Source: Ardenticatenales bacterium (GTDB lineage: Bacteria; Chloroflexota; Anaerolineae; Promineifilales; Promineifilaceae). Taken from it: a stretch of 64,000 nucleotides of DNA. Every line of letters begins with the position of its first letter. Position 1 is the stretch's first letter. This document shows, piece by piece, positions 26,944-34,679 of this stretch. Position numbers and translations under genes: made by a program. The notes under the pieces were generated by a model. That model ran no database searches. It was given only the letters and a program-made list of their open reading frames with translations, and was not told the DNA's origin. Where the stretch lies: positions 620,001 to 684,000 of the forward strand of contig JACKBL010000001.1 of the NCBI GenBank assembly GCA_020634515.1, in the 5' to 3' direction.

Positions 26944-28758
26944 CTACCCCGTGGGCGCCACGCCTAGCCGCTGATAAACGGTGGCGCGCTCCTCGCGGAA
27001 CTGGCGCGTGTAGAGGCGGTAGTAATGCCCGCGGGCGCGGATCAGTTCCGCGTGCGTGCCCATTTCTTTGATGCGGCCCGCCTCAATGACGAGGATGCGG
27101 TCGGCGCGGCGGATGGTGCTGAGGCGGTGGGCGATGATCAGGCTGGTGCGCCCCTGCATCATCACGTCCATGCCCCGCTGGATCAGGGCTTCGGTGAGGG
27201 TGTCCACGGAGCTGGTGGCCTCGTCCATGATGAAGATTTGCGGTTCGGCGAGGATGGCGCGCGCCAGGCTGATCAACTGCTTCTGTCCCACGGAAAGCAG
27301 GTTGCCGCCTTCCCCTACGTTTTCGTCGTACCCTTTTTCCAGGGTGGTGATGAAGTCGTGCGCGCCGGCCAGGCGGGCGGCGGCCATGATCTCTTCGTCC
27401 GTGGCGTTCAGGCGTCCGTAGCGTATGTTCTCGCGGATTGTGCCGGCAAATAAATGCGGCGTCTGCAATACCATGCCAATACGAGACTGGATCGCCTGCT
27501 GCGTCAAATCCGTGTAATCGTGCTCCCCAATCAGAATACGCCCCGCCGTCGGTTCGTAGAAGCGCGCCAGTAGATTGACAATCGTTGACTTGCCGCCCCC
27601 CGTCGGCCCCACCAGGGCAATCGTCTCCCCCTGGCGAATGCGCAGGTCAAAGTCCGCCAACACCGGCTTGCCCGCCTCATACTGAAAGCCCACTTTCTCA
27701 AAGAGAATATCGCCGGCCACAGACCCGGGATCGATGGCCGTGGGCTTGTCCTGGACATCCGGCAAGGCGTCCAGCAGCGAGAAGGCCCGTTCCGCGGAGG
27801 CGATGGATTGCTGCATTTGCGCATAGACCCGCGCCATTTCCTGCACCGGCCACAGCATGAAGGTGATGTAGCTGATAAAGGCTTGAATATCACCCACCGT
27901 CATCGACCCGACGAGCGCCAGCCGCCCGCCGTACCAGACGACGGCCCCCACGCCCGCCGCCGTGATCAACTGGACCACGGGCAAAAACAGCGCGGACAGC
28001 CAGGCGGCGCGGAACGAGGCCTGGTACATATCATCCGTGAGCGTCTGGAACTCAAGCAAGTCGCCTTCTTCGCGCGCCAGCGACTTCGTTACGCGCACCC
28101 CCGTGATGTTTTCGTTGAACGCGCCCGTAATCTTGGAGTTGACCTTGCGTACCAGGCGGTATTCTCGCAGAATCTTGCGCTTGAATTCCGCGGCAACGAT
28201 CACCAGTATGGGCACGCAAAGCAAGGCGACCAGGGCCATGCGCCAGTTGATGGCCAGCATGAAGATCGCCGCCGTGGTAATGCTCATCACGCCCCAGGTG
28301 ACGTCCAGCAATCCCCAGGTGACCAGCTCGGCGATGCGCTCCGTATCGGACGTGACGCGGGACATGATCCAGCCAACGGGCGTGCGGTCGAAATAGGAGA
28401 AGGAAAGCGTTTGCAAATGGTTGAACATCTGCCGCCGCAGGTCGTAGCGGATGCGCTCGCCGAGAACGCCGGCCAGGTAGATGAAGGTGAAGACCAACCC
28501 CGCCTGGACGACCATGATGCCCCCGTAGCGGACAAGAAGCTGAACCAAGCGCGCCTGGTTCTCCGCGACAATGCCTTCGTCAATAATCAGCTTGCTCAAG
28601 TACGTGAAGTATGAGTCTACCAACGAAGCCAGGGAGATGGCGACGAGAAAACCAACCAGACGGGGCCAATGGGGACGCGCCTGCGCCAGAATACGCAGCA
28701 CCGTCTGGCCGTTAAACTGGGTCTCGAATTCTTCTTCTTCAAAGTAAGCGTCGCTCAT
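26944..28758 (-). CDS. ABC exporter half-transporter, consensus-ATPase subunit
   Basis: A 604-residue type-IV (MsbA-like) exporter with six membrane helices (about 20-330) and a nucleotide-binding domain. Walker A GPTGGGKSTIVNLL, signature LSVGQKQLISLARAIL, Walker B IFIMDEATSSVD (catalytic Glu present) and H-loop IAHRLSTI are seen. The signature deviates from LSGGQ, matching the deviant half of heterodimeric exporters. It follows the partner gene (28996-30816) after 237 bp on the same strand. Substrate unknown; lipids, drugs or peptides are all handled by this family. Confidence 0.93.
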   Translation of the reverse strand: MSDAYFEEEEFETQFNGQTVLRILAQARPHWPRLVGFLVAISLASLVDSYFTYLSKLIIDEGIVAENQARLVQLLVRYGGIMVVQAGLVFTFIYLAGVLGERIRYDLRRQMFNHLQTLSFSYFDRTPVGWIMSRVTSDTERIAELVTWGLLDVTWGVMSITTAAIFMLAINWRMALVALLCVPILVIVAAEFKRKILREYRLVRKVNSKITGAFNENITGVRVTKSLAREEGDLLEFQTLTDDMYQASFRAAWLSALFLPVVQLITAAGVGAVVWYGGRLALVGSMTVGDIQAFISYITFMLWPVQEMARVYAQMQQSIASAERAFSLLDALPDVQDKPTAIDPGSVAGDILFEKVGFQYEAGKPVLADFDLRIRQGETIALVGPTGGGKSTIVNLLARFYEPTAGRILIGEHDYTDLTQQAIQSRIGMVLQTPHLFAGTIRENIRYGRLNATDEEIMAAARLAGAHDFITTLEKGYDENVGEGGNLLSVGQKQLISLARAILAEPQIFIMDEATSSVDTLTEALIQRGMDVMMQGRTSLIIAHRLSTIRRADRILVIEAGRIKEMGTHAELIRARGHYYRLYTRQFREERATVYQRLGVAPTG

Positions 28759-28778
28759 AAATCACTCGCTGTTTGCGC

Positions 28779-28806
28779 GCCACCAAGCGGCAACCATCAA
28801 CTGACA
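28779..28806. repeat. Heptameric short tandem repeat
   Basis: Four 7-bp units (GCCACCA, AGCGGCA, ACCATCA, ACTGACA) with shared CA at the end of each unit, the same design as the tract at 18116. It lies 20 bp upstream of the start of the ABC gene at 28758. Confidence 0.55.
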
Positions 28807-28864
28807 ATCTTCAGGTATGGCGTTGCGCAAACCTGGTCTGTGTTCAAGAATCCGCTGAAGCGTC

Positions 28865-28920
28865 CACTCCGGAGTTGAGGCTTTAGCCGGGTCACTCCGG
28901 AGTTGAGGCTTTAGCCGGGT
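28865..28920. repeat. Tandem duplication of a 28-bp unit
   Basis: The 28-bp unit beginning CACTCCGGAGTTGAGGCTTT occurs twice, identically, at 28865-28892 and 28893-28920. It lies in the gap between the two ABC half-transporter genes. Each unit carries the palindrome TCCGGA. Confidence 0.9.
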
Positions 28921-28995
28921 CCACTTATCCTTTTGCGGGTTAGAAGGTCACTTCAAGCGTATCCAACAATGCCGGCATCTATTCTTGGATGCGCC

Positions 28996-30816
28996 CTATC
29001 CGCTTTTCTCAAACGAGTGCGCCAGATCCGCTTCCAATTCTTCCTCAATGCGTGACTGCAGTTCGAATATCTCGCGGTAGGGACCATCTTCGGCCAGCAG
29101 TTCCGCGTGGCGACCAAATTGCACGATCTGCCCCTTGTCCAACACCAGGATCAGGTCCGCGTTCATCACCGTCTGAATACGGTGGGCGATAATGAAAGTG
29201 GTGCGTCCGGGCAGGAGCAGATTGAGCGCATCTCGAATGGCCGCTTCCGTCTCCGTGTCCACGGAGGAAGTGGCGTCGTCCAGAATGAGAATGCGCGGGT
29301 CTTTGAGCAGTGTGCGCGCCAGGGTGACGCGCTGCTTTTGCCCGCCAGAAAGGGTAACGCCCCGTTCGCCTACGAGCGTGTTGTAGCCGTCGGGAAAGGT
29401 GAGGATGACGTCATGGACGGCGGCGGCGGTGGCGGCGGCAATCACCTCTTCTTCGCTTACGGACCGGTCTACGCCGTAGGTGATGTTCTCACGGATGGAA
29501 CGGGAGAAAAGGAATGGCTCTTGCTGCACAATGCCTATTTGCTGCCGCAGATAGTGTGGCGGATAGTCGCGCAGTTCCACGCCATCCAGGGTGATGCTGC
29601 CTGCCGTGTAGTCGTAGAAGCGGGGCAGCAGGTTCACCAGCGTGGTCTTGCCGGAGCCGGTGGAGCCAATAAGGGCGATCGCCTGACCTGGGGAGGCGTG
29701 GAAGGTAATGTCTTGCAGGACGGGTGTCTCGTCGCCATAGGCAAAGCCTACGTTGTTGAAAATGATGTCGCCCTGAATGGGGCCATCGGGTTGGTGGACG
29801 CCATCGTAAATCGGTTCCCGGTCGGCGCGGATGATGTCCACGACGCGCCCAAAGGAGACGACGCCGGTAGACAGGTCAACGATGAGACGCCCCAGGTGGC
29901 GCATGGGCCAGATGATCCAGCCGAGAATGCCCAGATACGCGAGGAAGGTGCCGATGGAGATTGTGCCGGCAATTGCCAGCCGCGCGCCAAAGTAATAGCC
30001 AATCAACAACTGCGCCCCCACCAGCAAGTCAGACGAAGGCCAGAAAGCCGCGTGCATGATCAACAAGCGCCGTCCGCGCTGGAAACGCTCCCAATTATCC
30101 TGCTCAAACTTATCTTGCTCATACGCCTGCCGCGCAAACGCCCGCACCACGCGAATACCGCTCAGATTCTCTTGCAGCGTCGTGGAGAGCTTTGCTTCCT
30201 GCTCCTGAAACGCCTCGTACAGGGCGGAAAGACGGCGGAAAAACAGCACGGACGTGCCCAAGACGATGGGAATGAGAACGACGGAAACGAGGGCCAACCG
30301 CCTGTTGAGCGTGAGCAAGGCGATGAAGTTCACAAAAAAGAGGAGCGTAATGCGGCCCACGCCGATTGCCTGGTCCTGGTAGAAGCGGCGCACCTGATCA
30401 ACGTCGGAAGTCGCCCGTTGAATCAACTCGCCGGCGGCGGTGTGGTCGTGGTAAGTGAAGGGCAGGCGTTGGATGTGGTCATAGAGATAGTCGCGCAGGC
30501 GGCGGGTGATGCCCTCGGCGGCGGCGGCGGACCAGCGCCCGCTGAAGTAGGTGAAGACGCCCTGGAAAAAGGCCAGAGCGAGAAAACCCGCGGCCACCAG
30601 CGGCAGTTGTCCGCGCATCTCGGGCTGGCCCAGGACATTGTCCGTGAAGTAGCGAATGAGGTAGTAGAACGCGGTGCGGGCAACGGCGGCCAGACCCACT
30701 GCAAGGGTCGCGCCGAAGTAGAGCCAGCGAAAGCTGGTCAACAGCCGCCACATACCGCGTAACCGGTTAGGTGTAACGATTTGTTTGTGGTCGAATGAAG
30801 ATGCCGATGCGGTCAT
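28996..30816 (-). CDS. ABC exporter half-transporter, degenerate-ATPase subunit
   Basis: A 606-residue exporter half. The ATG at 30816 (MTASASSFDHKQ) is preferred to an upstream in-frame start. There are six membrane helices, then an NBD with Walker A GSTGSGKTTLVNLL, canonical signature LSGGQKQRVTLARTLL, Walker B ILILDDATSSVD and H-loop IAHRIQTV. The catalytic Glu after Walker B is Asp, as in the degenerate subunit of TM287/288 and BmrCD. With the neighbour's LSVGQ signature it would form the degenerate ATP site, while its own LSGGQ completes the consensus site. The two genes therefore form one heterodimeric exporter. Confidence 0.93.
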   Translation of the reverse strand: MTASASSFDHKQIVTPNRLRGMWRLLTSFRWLYFGATLAVGLAAVARTAFYYLIRYFTDNVLGQPEMRGQLPLVAAGFLALAFFQGVFTYFSGRWSAAAAEGITRRLRDYLYDHIQRLPFTYHDHTAAGELIQRATSDVDQVRRFYQDQAIGVGRITLLFFVNFIALLTLNRRLALVSVVLIPIVLGTSVLFFRRLSALYEAFQEQEAKLSTTLQENLSGIRVVRAFARQAYEQDKFEQDNWERFQRGRRLLIMHAAFWPSSDLLVGAQLLIGYYFGARLAIAGTISIGTFLAYLGILGWIIWPMRHLGRLIVDLSTGVVSFGRVVDIIRADREPIYDGVHQPDGPIQGDIIFNNVGFAYGDETPVLQDITFHASPGQAIALIGSTGSGKTTLVNLLPRFYDYTAGSITLDGVELRDYPPHYLRQQIGIVQQEPFLFSRSIRENITYGVDRSVSEEEVIAAATAAAVHDVILTFPDGYNTLVGERGVTLSGGQKQRVTLARTLLKDPRILILDDATSSVDTETEAAIRDALNLLLPGRTTFIIAHRIQTVMNADLILVLDKGQIVQFGRHAELLAEDGPYREIFELQSRIEEELEADLAHSFEKSG

Positions 30817-30956
30817 GCTTAATCCTTGCCGGGACAGACAGAAGGTTCTTGCGGAGCAAGAGTGCTGCACAAGGGTATCCTGTTCGCATGGCGATTACAA
30901 CTGGACGGTAGGACAGGTGCGACGGGTCTCAATCAGGCGTAGTACGCGCTACGTTC

Positions 30957-31006
30957 TGTGGATAAAGAGCCGATTTTCGTGGATAAGACATTTGTTCTGT
31001 TGATAA
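30957..31006 (-). promoter_or_regulatory. Three phased DnaA-box-like sites
   Basis: On the minus strand: TTATCCACA (30957-30965), TTATCCACG (30978-30986) and TTATCAACA (30998-31006). The first is identical to the E. coli consensus DnaA box and the others differ at one or two positions. They share orientation and are spaced 21 and 20 bp, two helical turns, so bound proteins would sit on one face. This could be a DnaA-regulated promoter, a DnaA titration site or part of an origin; neighbouring genes are not typical oriC genes. Confidence 0.45.
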
Positions 31007-31090
31007 CCCATATCATAACATAGGATGGGATGCCGGCCAATATACTTTTCCTAATGTGCGCCGCACCCGTGGATGGTGCATAATTACACA

Positions 31091-31350
31091 CACCTTCCCG
31101 GAAGCTATTTTGATGGGGAATGGATCGAGCTTCCGGGAAGGTTTAGACGATTCATGACCACCTTCCCGGAAGCTGTTTTGATGGGGAATGAATGGAGCTT
31201 CCGGGAAGGTTTAGACGATTCATGACCACCTTCCCGGAAGCTGTTTTGATGGGGAATGGATCGAGCTTCCGGGAAGGTTTAGACGATTCATGACCACCTT
31301 CCCGGAAGCTGTTTTGGTGGGGAATGAATGGAGCTTCCGGGAAGGTTTAG
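31091..31350. repeat. Four tandem 68-bp units, each with a 15-bp-arm hairpin
   Basis: Units start at 31091, 31159, 31227 and 31295; the last is shortened at the right. Each has arms ACCTTCCCGGAAGCT and AGCTTCCGGGAAGGT around a loop of about 21 nt (ATTTTGATGGGGAATGGATCG in unit 1). Loops alternate between ending GGATCG (units 1, 3) and GAATGG (units 2, 4), suggesting that a two-unit block was duplicated. The array ends 5 bp before the ATG at 31356, so the last arm (GGGAAGG) may also act as the ribosome-binding site. Confidence 0.93.
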
Positions 31351-31355
31351 GTTAA

Positions 31356-31727
31356 ATGAAAAACTGGTGGAAAAACCCGGGCCGTCGTTTTGGCCTCCTC
31401 ACATCTGGATTCGCCCTTCTCTTCATGGCACTCGTCTGGCGGCAGCAGTGGCTGCCGCCGCTGCCGGCATGGCTCGCAGGCATCACCCTGGTGACGTTCT
31501 TTACATTTGGCTACGATAAGGCCATCGCCGAAACGCCGCGCACGCGCATCCCGGAAATTATCCTGCTCTTTTTAACGTTTATTGGCGGCACGGTGGGGGC
31601 TGTTGCCGGCATGTTCCTCTTCCGACACAAAACCGCCAAACGCAGCTTCCAACTCAAATTCTGGCTCGCCGTTTTGCTTCAGGTTGTCCTCGTGGCCGCT
31701 TACGTCATCTGGCTGCGCCCCCAATAA
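31356..31727 (+). CDS. DUF1294 small membrane protein
   Basis: A 123-residue protein with about four membrane helices. The family core is evident: FGYDKAIAETPRTRIPEIIL, then FIGGTVGAVAGMFLFRHKTA (consensus YDKxxA...RIPE...GGxxGA..GMxxFRHKT). DUF1294 proteins are inner-membrane proteins of unknown function, sometimes fused to a cold-shock domain, which is absent here. The translation signal may come from the last hairpin unit just upstream. The stop codon is part of the A-run of a bidirectional terminator. Confidence 0.88.
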   Translation: MKNWWKNPGRRFGLLTSGFALLFMALVWRQQWLPPLPAWLAGITLVTFFTFGYDKAIAETPRTRIPEIILLFLTFIGGTVGAVAGMFLFRHKTAKRSFQLKFWLAVLLQVVLVAAYVIWLRPQ

Positions 31728-31767
31728 AAAAGGTGCGCCGCACTTCTCAAGTGCGGCGCACCTTTTT
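31726..31767. terminator. Bidirectional rho-independent terminator
   Basis: Arms AAGGTGCGCCGCACTT (31730-31745) and AAGTGCGGCGCACCTT (31749-31764) form a perfect 16-bp stem with a CTC loop; A-run before and T-run after serve both strands. It separates the convergent DUF1294 gene (+) and the lasso operon (-). The core GTGCGCCGCAC recurs in the hairpin at 36782-36806 at the other end of the lasso operon. Confidence 0.93.
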
Positions 31768-31772
31768 GATTT

Positions 31773-32900
31773 CTAACTGCCACCTACCCTCAGGCGAAAA
31801 CGAGCCAGGTAAGCGCGGAAAGCGGGTGTATTTGCCGGCAGCCCATACCGCCAGAGCAAATAAGCGCGGTTGGGGAAGAGCTGCCGCCAGGTATAACACA
31901 GCCGCAGCCGCCAGTTGGGGAGCGTCAGCCCTGTGCGCGCCACTTTTAGCCACTCACGCCGCTGTGCGCGCTGAAACCAGCCCTGCAGCGGTCCCGCTCT
32001 TAGCCCCTCGATGGCGGCGCGATGCGGGGGCGGAATAGGCGCGTGCCAGGCCTCCATGCACCAGCGCAGCGTTTCCCGCGCCGCCAGCCCTAACCCACAC
32101 GCCGTCGCCCGCGCCAAAAACGCATCCCAATCCACTGCGCAGCGGCGCAGCAGATGCCCCACGTCTGGCCCCACGCGCACCAACTGCCCTTGATGATGGT
32201 AGAAATGGTGGGCGCACAGGTGTAGCAGTTGGTCTTCCGGGCAAAGGACGCGCACGGGCAGGCCATCCAGCGCCGCCAGTTGGCTGCGTCGGCGCAAATC
32301 CGCTTCGGGCCAGCGGCGCGCATAGTAGGGGATGTCCAGCAGCGCCCAATGCAGTTCGACGGAGACCGGTTGCCAGCCGCGCCGCTGCAACAGCCGCTCG
32401 TTCCAGAAGAAGCCGGATTCGTTGGCGAAGGGGAGCGGTTGGAGGGGCAAAAACCCGACCCGCGCCAGGCAATCCTCGGCGGCGGGCAGGGCGGAGAAGG
32501 GGATGAGCAGATCGAGGTCGCTCATGGGGCGCAGCGCCGGATTGTCGTAGACGACGGCGAGCAGGGCTGTGCCTTTGAGGAGGATGGGTTCGATGCCGGC
32601 ATTTTCCAAAGCGCGCAAAGCCGTGGCAAACTGAGGCAGCAAATAAGCATTCAGCAAGCCCGCCTGCGCGTATTCTTGTCGCAAAGCCGTCAGCACGTCC
32701 GCCGACGCTTCCCCCGCCGGCAAATCGCGCGCCACGTCATACAGCAGCGAGGCCAACCCCAGCGCCGTGGCCTCCGCCGCCAGCGCCGGCCAATGAACCT
32801 GGGGACGAATCGCCGCCCACGTCGCGGCGGCTTGCGGCGCGTACCGGCTGGCCAGCGCCAGCCGCAGCGCGGGCGAGACGCGCGGGGGCATCTGTGTCAT
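31773..32900 (-). CDS. Nucleotidyltransferase of the lasso-peptide operon (NTP_transf_5)
   Basis: A 375-residue protein. The core LLKGTALLAVVYDNPALRPM, then SDLDLLIPF carries the DxD pair of the nucleotidyltransferase fold and the GT...Y pattern of the NTP_transf_5 family, which is frequently encoded in lasso and other RiPP clusters. A His-rich stretch (LHLCAHHFYHHQGQLVRVGP, with Asp next) matches the family's middle region. The substrate is not known; transfer of a nucleotidyl group to the peptide or its phosphate is a guess. Its ATG overlaps the B2 stop (ATGA), so it is the last gene of the operon, ending at the bidirectional terminator. Confidence 0.85.
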   Translation of the reverse strand: MTQMPPRVSPALRLALASRYAPQAAATWAAIRPQVHWPALAAEATALGLASLLYDVARDLPAGEASADVLTALRQEYAQAGLLNAYLLPQFATALRALENAGIEPILLKGTALLAVVYDNPALRPMSDLDLLIPFSALPAAEDCLARVGFLPLQPLPFANESGFFWNERLLQRRGWQPVSVELHWALLDIPYYARRWPEADLRRRSQLAALDGLPVRVLCPEDQLLHLCAHHFYHHQGQLVRVGPDVGHLLRRCAVDWDAFLARATACGLGLAARETLRWCMEAWHAPIPPPHRAAIEGLRAGPLQGWFQRAQRREWLKVARTGLTLPNWRLRLCYTWRQLFPNRAYLLWRYGLPANTPAFRAYLARFRLRVGGS

Positions 32901-33346
32901 GACCAGAGGCGTCCCGGCAACGCGGCGGGGTCCGTCAGGTCAAAAGACGCATATTGGGCGGCGTGGGCGGGATCGGTGTTGAGGATGTTGCCGGCATATT
33001 CCACCCAGGCGTGTGCTTGCAGATGGGAGGAATGCCGGCATACACCCAACCGCAATTCTGCCGCATACCCCCGCCGTCGCAGCCACGTCCACAGCAGCAA
33101 AGAGCGCTCCAGGCAAGTGCTGCGGAAAGGCAAATAGTGTGCGGCGATATGCACCAGGCGCGCCAGATGATGTGGTTCGACCGGAGTGGCGGGGAATGCC
33201 GGCATTCGCGCCAGTCGGTCCCAGGTGCGCGCCAATCCACGCCAGCGCAGCCAGCCCGCCACCCAAATCAATCCCAGCCACGCGATGATTAATGCCGGCA
33301 GCATCCTCCAGGAAACCTCATCACCGACGGGGATAACGCGCTCCAT
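32897..33346 (-). CDS. Lasso-peptide leader peptidase B2 (transglutaminase-like)
   Basis: A 149-residue protein of the PF13471-type transglutaminase-like family. The catalytic Cys lies in RSTCLERSLLLWTWLRRRGY and the His in LQAHAWVEYAGNILNTD, followed by a likely catalytic Asp. B2 cuts the leader peptide off the lasso precursor after the conserved -2 Thr, guided by B1. The N-terminus has a hydrophobic stretch (MLPALIIAWLGLIWVAGWLR) often seen in stand-alone B2 proteins. The ATG overlaps the B1 stop by 1 nt (TAATG) and its own stop overlaps the nucleotidyltransferase start, so translation is coupled. Confidence 0.92.
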   Translation of the reverse strand: MERVIPVGDEVSWRMLPALIIAWLGLIWVAGWLRWRGLARTWDRLARMPAFPATPVEPHHLARLVHIAAHYLPFRSTCLERSLLLWTWLRRRGYAAELRLGVCRHSSHLQAHAWVEYAGNILNTDPAHAAQYASFDLTDPAALPGRLWS

Positions 33347-33630
33347 TATGACGCCTCCTCCAGGAGCAGCGTCACCAGGTCCGCCGCCGCCAACGTCTCT
33401 GCCAGTTCCCGCAGGTCACGCGCCAGGGTCGCCTCGTCTACCTCGTACTCGGCCAGCAACGCCAGGACAATGGCGCTCAGGTGATTTTGCGGGGGCAGCA
33501 GTTGCCAGAACCGCGTGCCCACGCTGTTCAGCCCATAGTATTGCCCCGTTTCCAGGTCGAGCAACACGGATTCCCCGTCCAGTTCGCGGAACAAAACGTG
33601 GGGAGATGGAATGATTAGGAGGGAGGACAT
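33346..33630 (-). CDS. Lasso-peptide leader-binding protein B1 (PqqD-like RRE)
   Basis: A 94-residue protein of the PqqD/RRE fold: an N-terminal beta hairpin with GESVLLDLETGQYYGLNSVG, then TRFWQLL and C-terminal helices. This is the standard pattern of B1 proteins, which bind the Y-x2-P-x-L motif of the leader and present the precursor to B2 and the cyclase. It lies in the same operon, overlapping the apparent 3' extension of the kinase gene by 215 nt in another frame. Codon pattern and homology are clear, so B1 is the real product of the overlap. Confidence 0.92.
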   Translation of the reverse strand: MSSLLIIPSPHVLFRELDGESVLLDLETGQYYGLNSVGTRFWQLLPPQNHLSAIVLALLAEYEVDEATLARDLRELAETLAAADLVTLLLEEAS

Positions 33631-34546
33631 TGATTGGAAGGCAGAAGGTAGAAGGATGAAGGGGGGGTTTGGGGGCGGGGGGGTGGGTGGTTAGTAGATG
33701 CTGGACGTGGGGGAGTGCGTTGCGTTGGCGGGGGTATTGGAGACGATTGGCGCACAGTTTTGCGCCCAGTTGTGTGCAAAAATCGAAATGGCGCGCCAGC
33801 AAGGGGGGCGGGAACAGTTTCGCGGCAATGGTGTGGCGCGCCAGCAGGAGCGCGGTGTCCACGGGAGTGAGGGGGGACAGTGTGAGTTCTCCCTCTGCCA
33901 GCACATAAACAGCGCGCAGGGGGAGAGACGTGGCGGTGGTTGTAACCGGTAGCGGCTGCGGAAAATGCGGCCAGCACCACGCGGATGCGGTGACGGGCAG
34001 CACGTCGTCTACCAGTCGCGGCCAGGTTGGTGACAGATAAGCGGCGAGGGTTGATTTGCCTCGTCCTGACTCGCCCAGGAAGGCAATGGCTTGCTGTTCC
34101 ACGATGACGGCGCTGGCATGCAGGCAAAAGGTGCCTTGTAATGCCAGCGCCAGCACGAGGGCGGAACTAAGCAGGGGGTGTGGTGGCGTGGGAGAGGGGG
34201 AGGAGGATGCCGGAATTTCCTCTATCAATCGCCCCCTATTCCCCACCACAACGACGCCCCCATCCTCGCCGGAAAGCCAGATAGCGTCCGCCGTCGTCTG
34301 GCAGGTGACCCGCCGTAGCGCGCCTCCCAGGAGACCCACGTCCGCGAAAACAGCGCCGCTTTCGTTTGACCGGCGAGGACGCGGCCATGCGGGAACGGGG
34401 TGCGGCGGCAACAACTCCGGTGCGTGTGGCAGCGCAAAAGGGGCGAGATCGGCGACCGGCTGGCTGCTAACAAGCGTCTGTCCGGCAACCTGATAGGCGC
34501 GGGGGGCGGGAGCCGTATCCGTGGGTGGCAGCCAGAGTGTAATCAC
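33416..34546 (-). CDS. HPr-kinase-like lasso tailoring kinase (3' end doubtful)
   Basis: The open frame has 376 codons. It contains LHASAVIVEQQAIAFLGESG, then RGKSTLAAYL (Walker A of the HPrK/P fold) and LVDDVLPV (Walker B region), with a C-terminal family end at NRLQYPRQRNALPHVQHLL near residue 283. In paeninodin-type clusters an HPrK homologue phosphorylates the side chain of the last residue, Ser, of the precursor; here the precursor ends in Ser-Ser. Beyond residue 285 the translation turns Pro-rich and unlike the family and overlaps B1 by 215 nt. G-homopolymers (33661-33690) and a heptamer tract lie at that junction, so a frameshift or lost stop is likely; one alternative frame would stop at 33615. 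Confidence 0.78.
   Translation of the reverse strand: MITLWLPPTDTAPAPRAYQVAGQTLVSSQPVADLAPFALPHAPELLPPHPVPAWPRPRRSNESGAVFADVGLLGGALRRVTCQTTADAIWLSGEDGGVVVVGNRGRLIEEIPASSSPSPTPPHPLLSSALVLALALQGTFCLHASAVIVEQQAIAFLGESGRGKSTLAAYLSPTWPRLVDDVLPVTASAWCWPHFPQPLPVTTTATSLPLRAVYVLAEGELTLSPLTPVDTALLLARHTIAAKLFPPPLLARHFDFCTQLGAKLCANRLQYPRQRNALPHVQHLLTTHPPAPKPPLHPSTFCLPINVLPPNHSISPRFVPRTGRGIRVARPGNGAILWAEQRGHAVLATAAPAKSPERHCPGVAGRVRGRRGDPGA
33634..33661. repeat. Heptameric tandem repeat plus G-homopolymers in the lasso operon
   Basis: Four 7-bp units (TTGGAAG, GCAGAAG, GTAGAAG, GATGAAG) lead directly into G7, TTT, G5, C and G7 runs to about 33683. As at 11708 and 18116, the heptads sit where an upstream minus-strand gene is expected to end, here the kinase gene. 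Confidence 0.7.
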
Positions 34547-34679
34547 AGGCCAGAGCGTTCGTTCCCGTGAAAGTTATTCATGCGTAGGGCGTGCCATGTT
34601 GGACGAAAACGATCCCGGATAACGCCAACTTTTACCCGTGTCTATCCGCGTTCGTCCGCGTCCTGTTTCCAGGCCAGCG

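Larger units (their letters stand above)
30817..31355. other. 539-bp divergent intergenic region with DnaA-box-like sites and a hairpin array
   Basis: The gap between an ABC exporter gene (leftward) and the DUF1294 gene (rightward) contains three DnaA-box-like sites (30957-31006), a half copy of the GTGCGCCGCAC palindrome (31056-31067) and four 68-bp tandem hairpin units (31091-31350). No gene was recognised. Confidence 0.6.

Noticed and set aside
29107..30762. 551-codon plus-strand open frame opposite an ABC exporter gene
   Set aside because: The minus strand has all ABC motifs; the plus frame has no domain or start signal.
31091..31350. CRISPR array
   Set aside because: Units are contiguous 68-bp tandem repeats with conserved loops, with no unique spacers and no cas genes.
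30957..31350. Firm call of oriC
   Set aside because: Only three DnaA-like boxes, no dnaA/dnaN/gyrB/parAB genes nearby, and gene orientation on the right side does not fit; kept only as a possible regulatory site.
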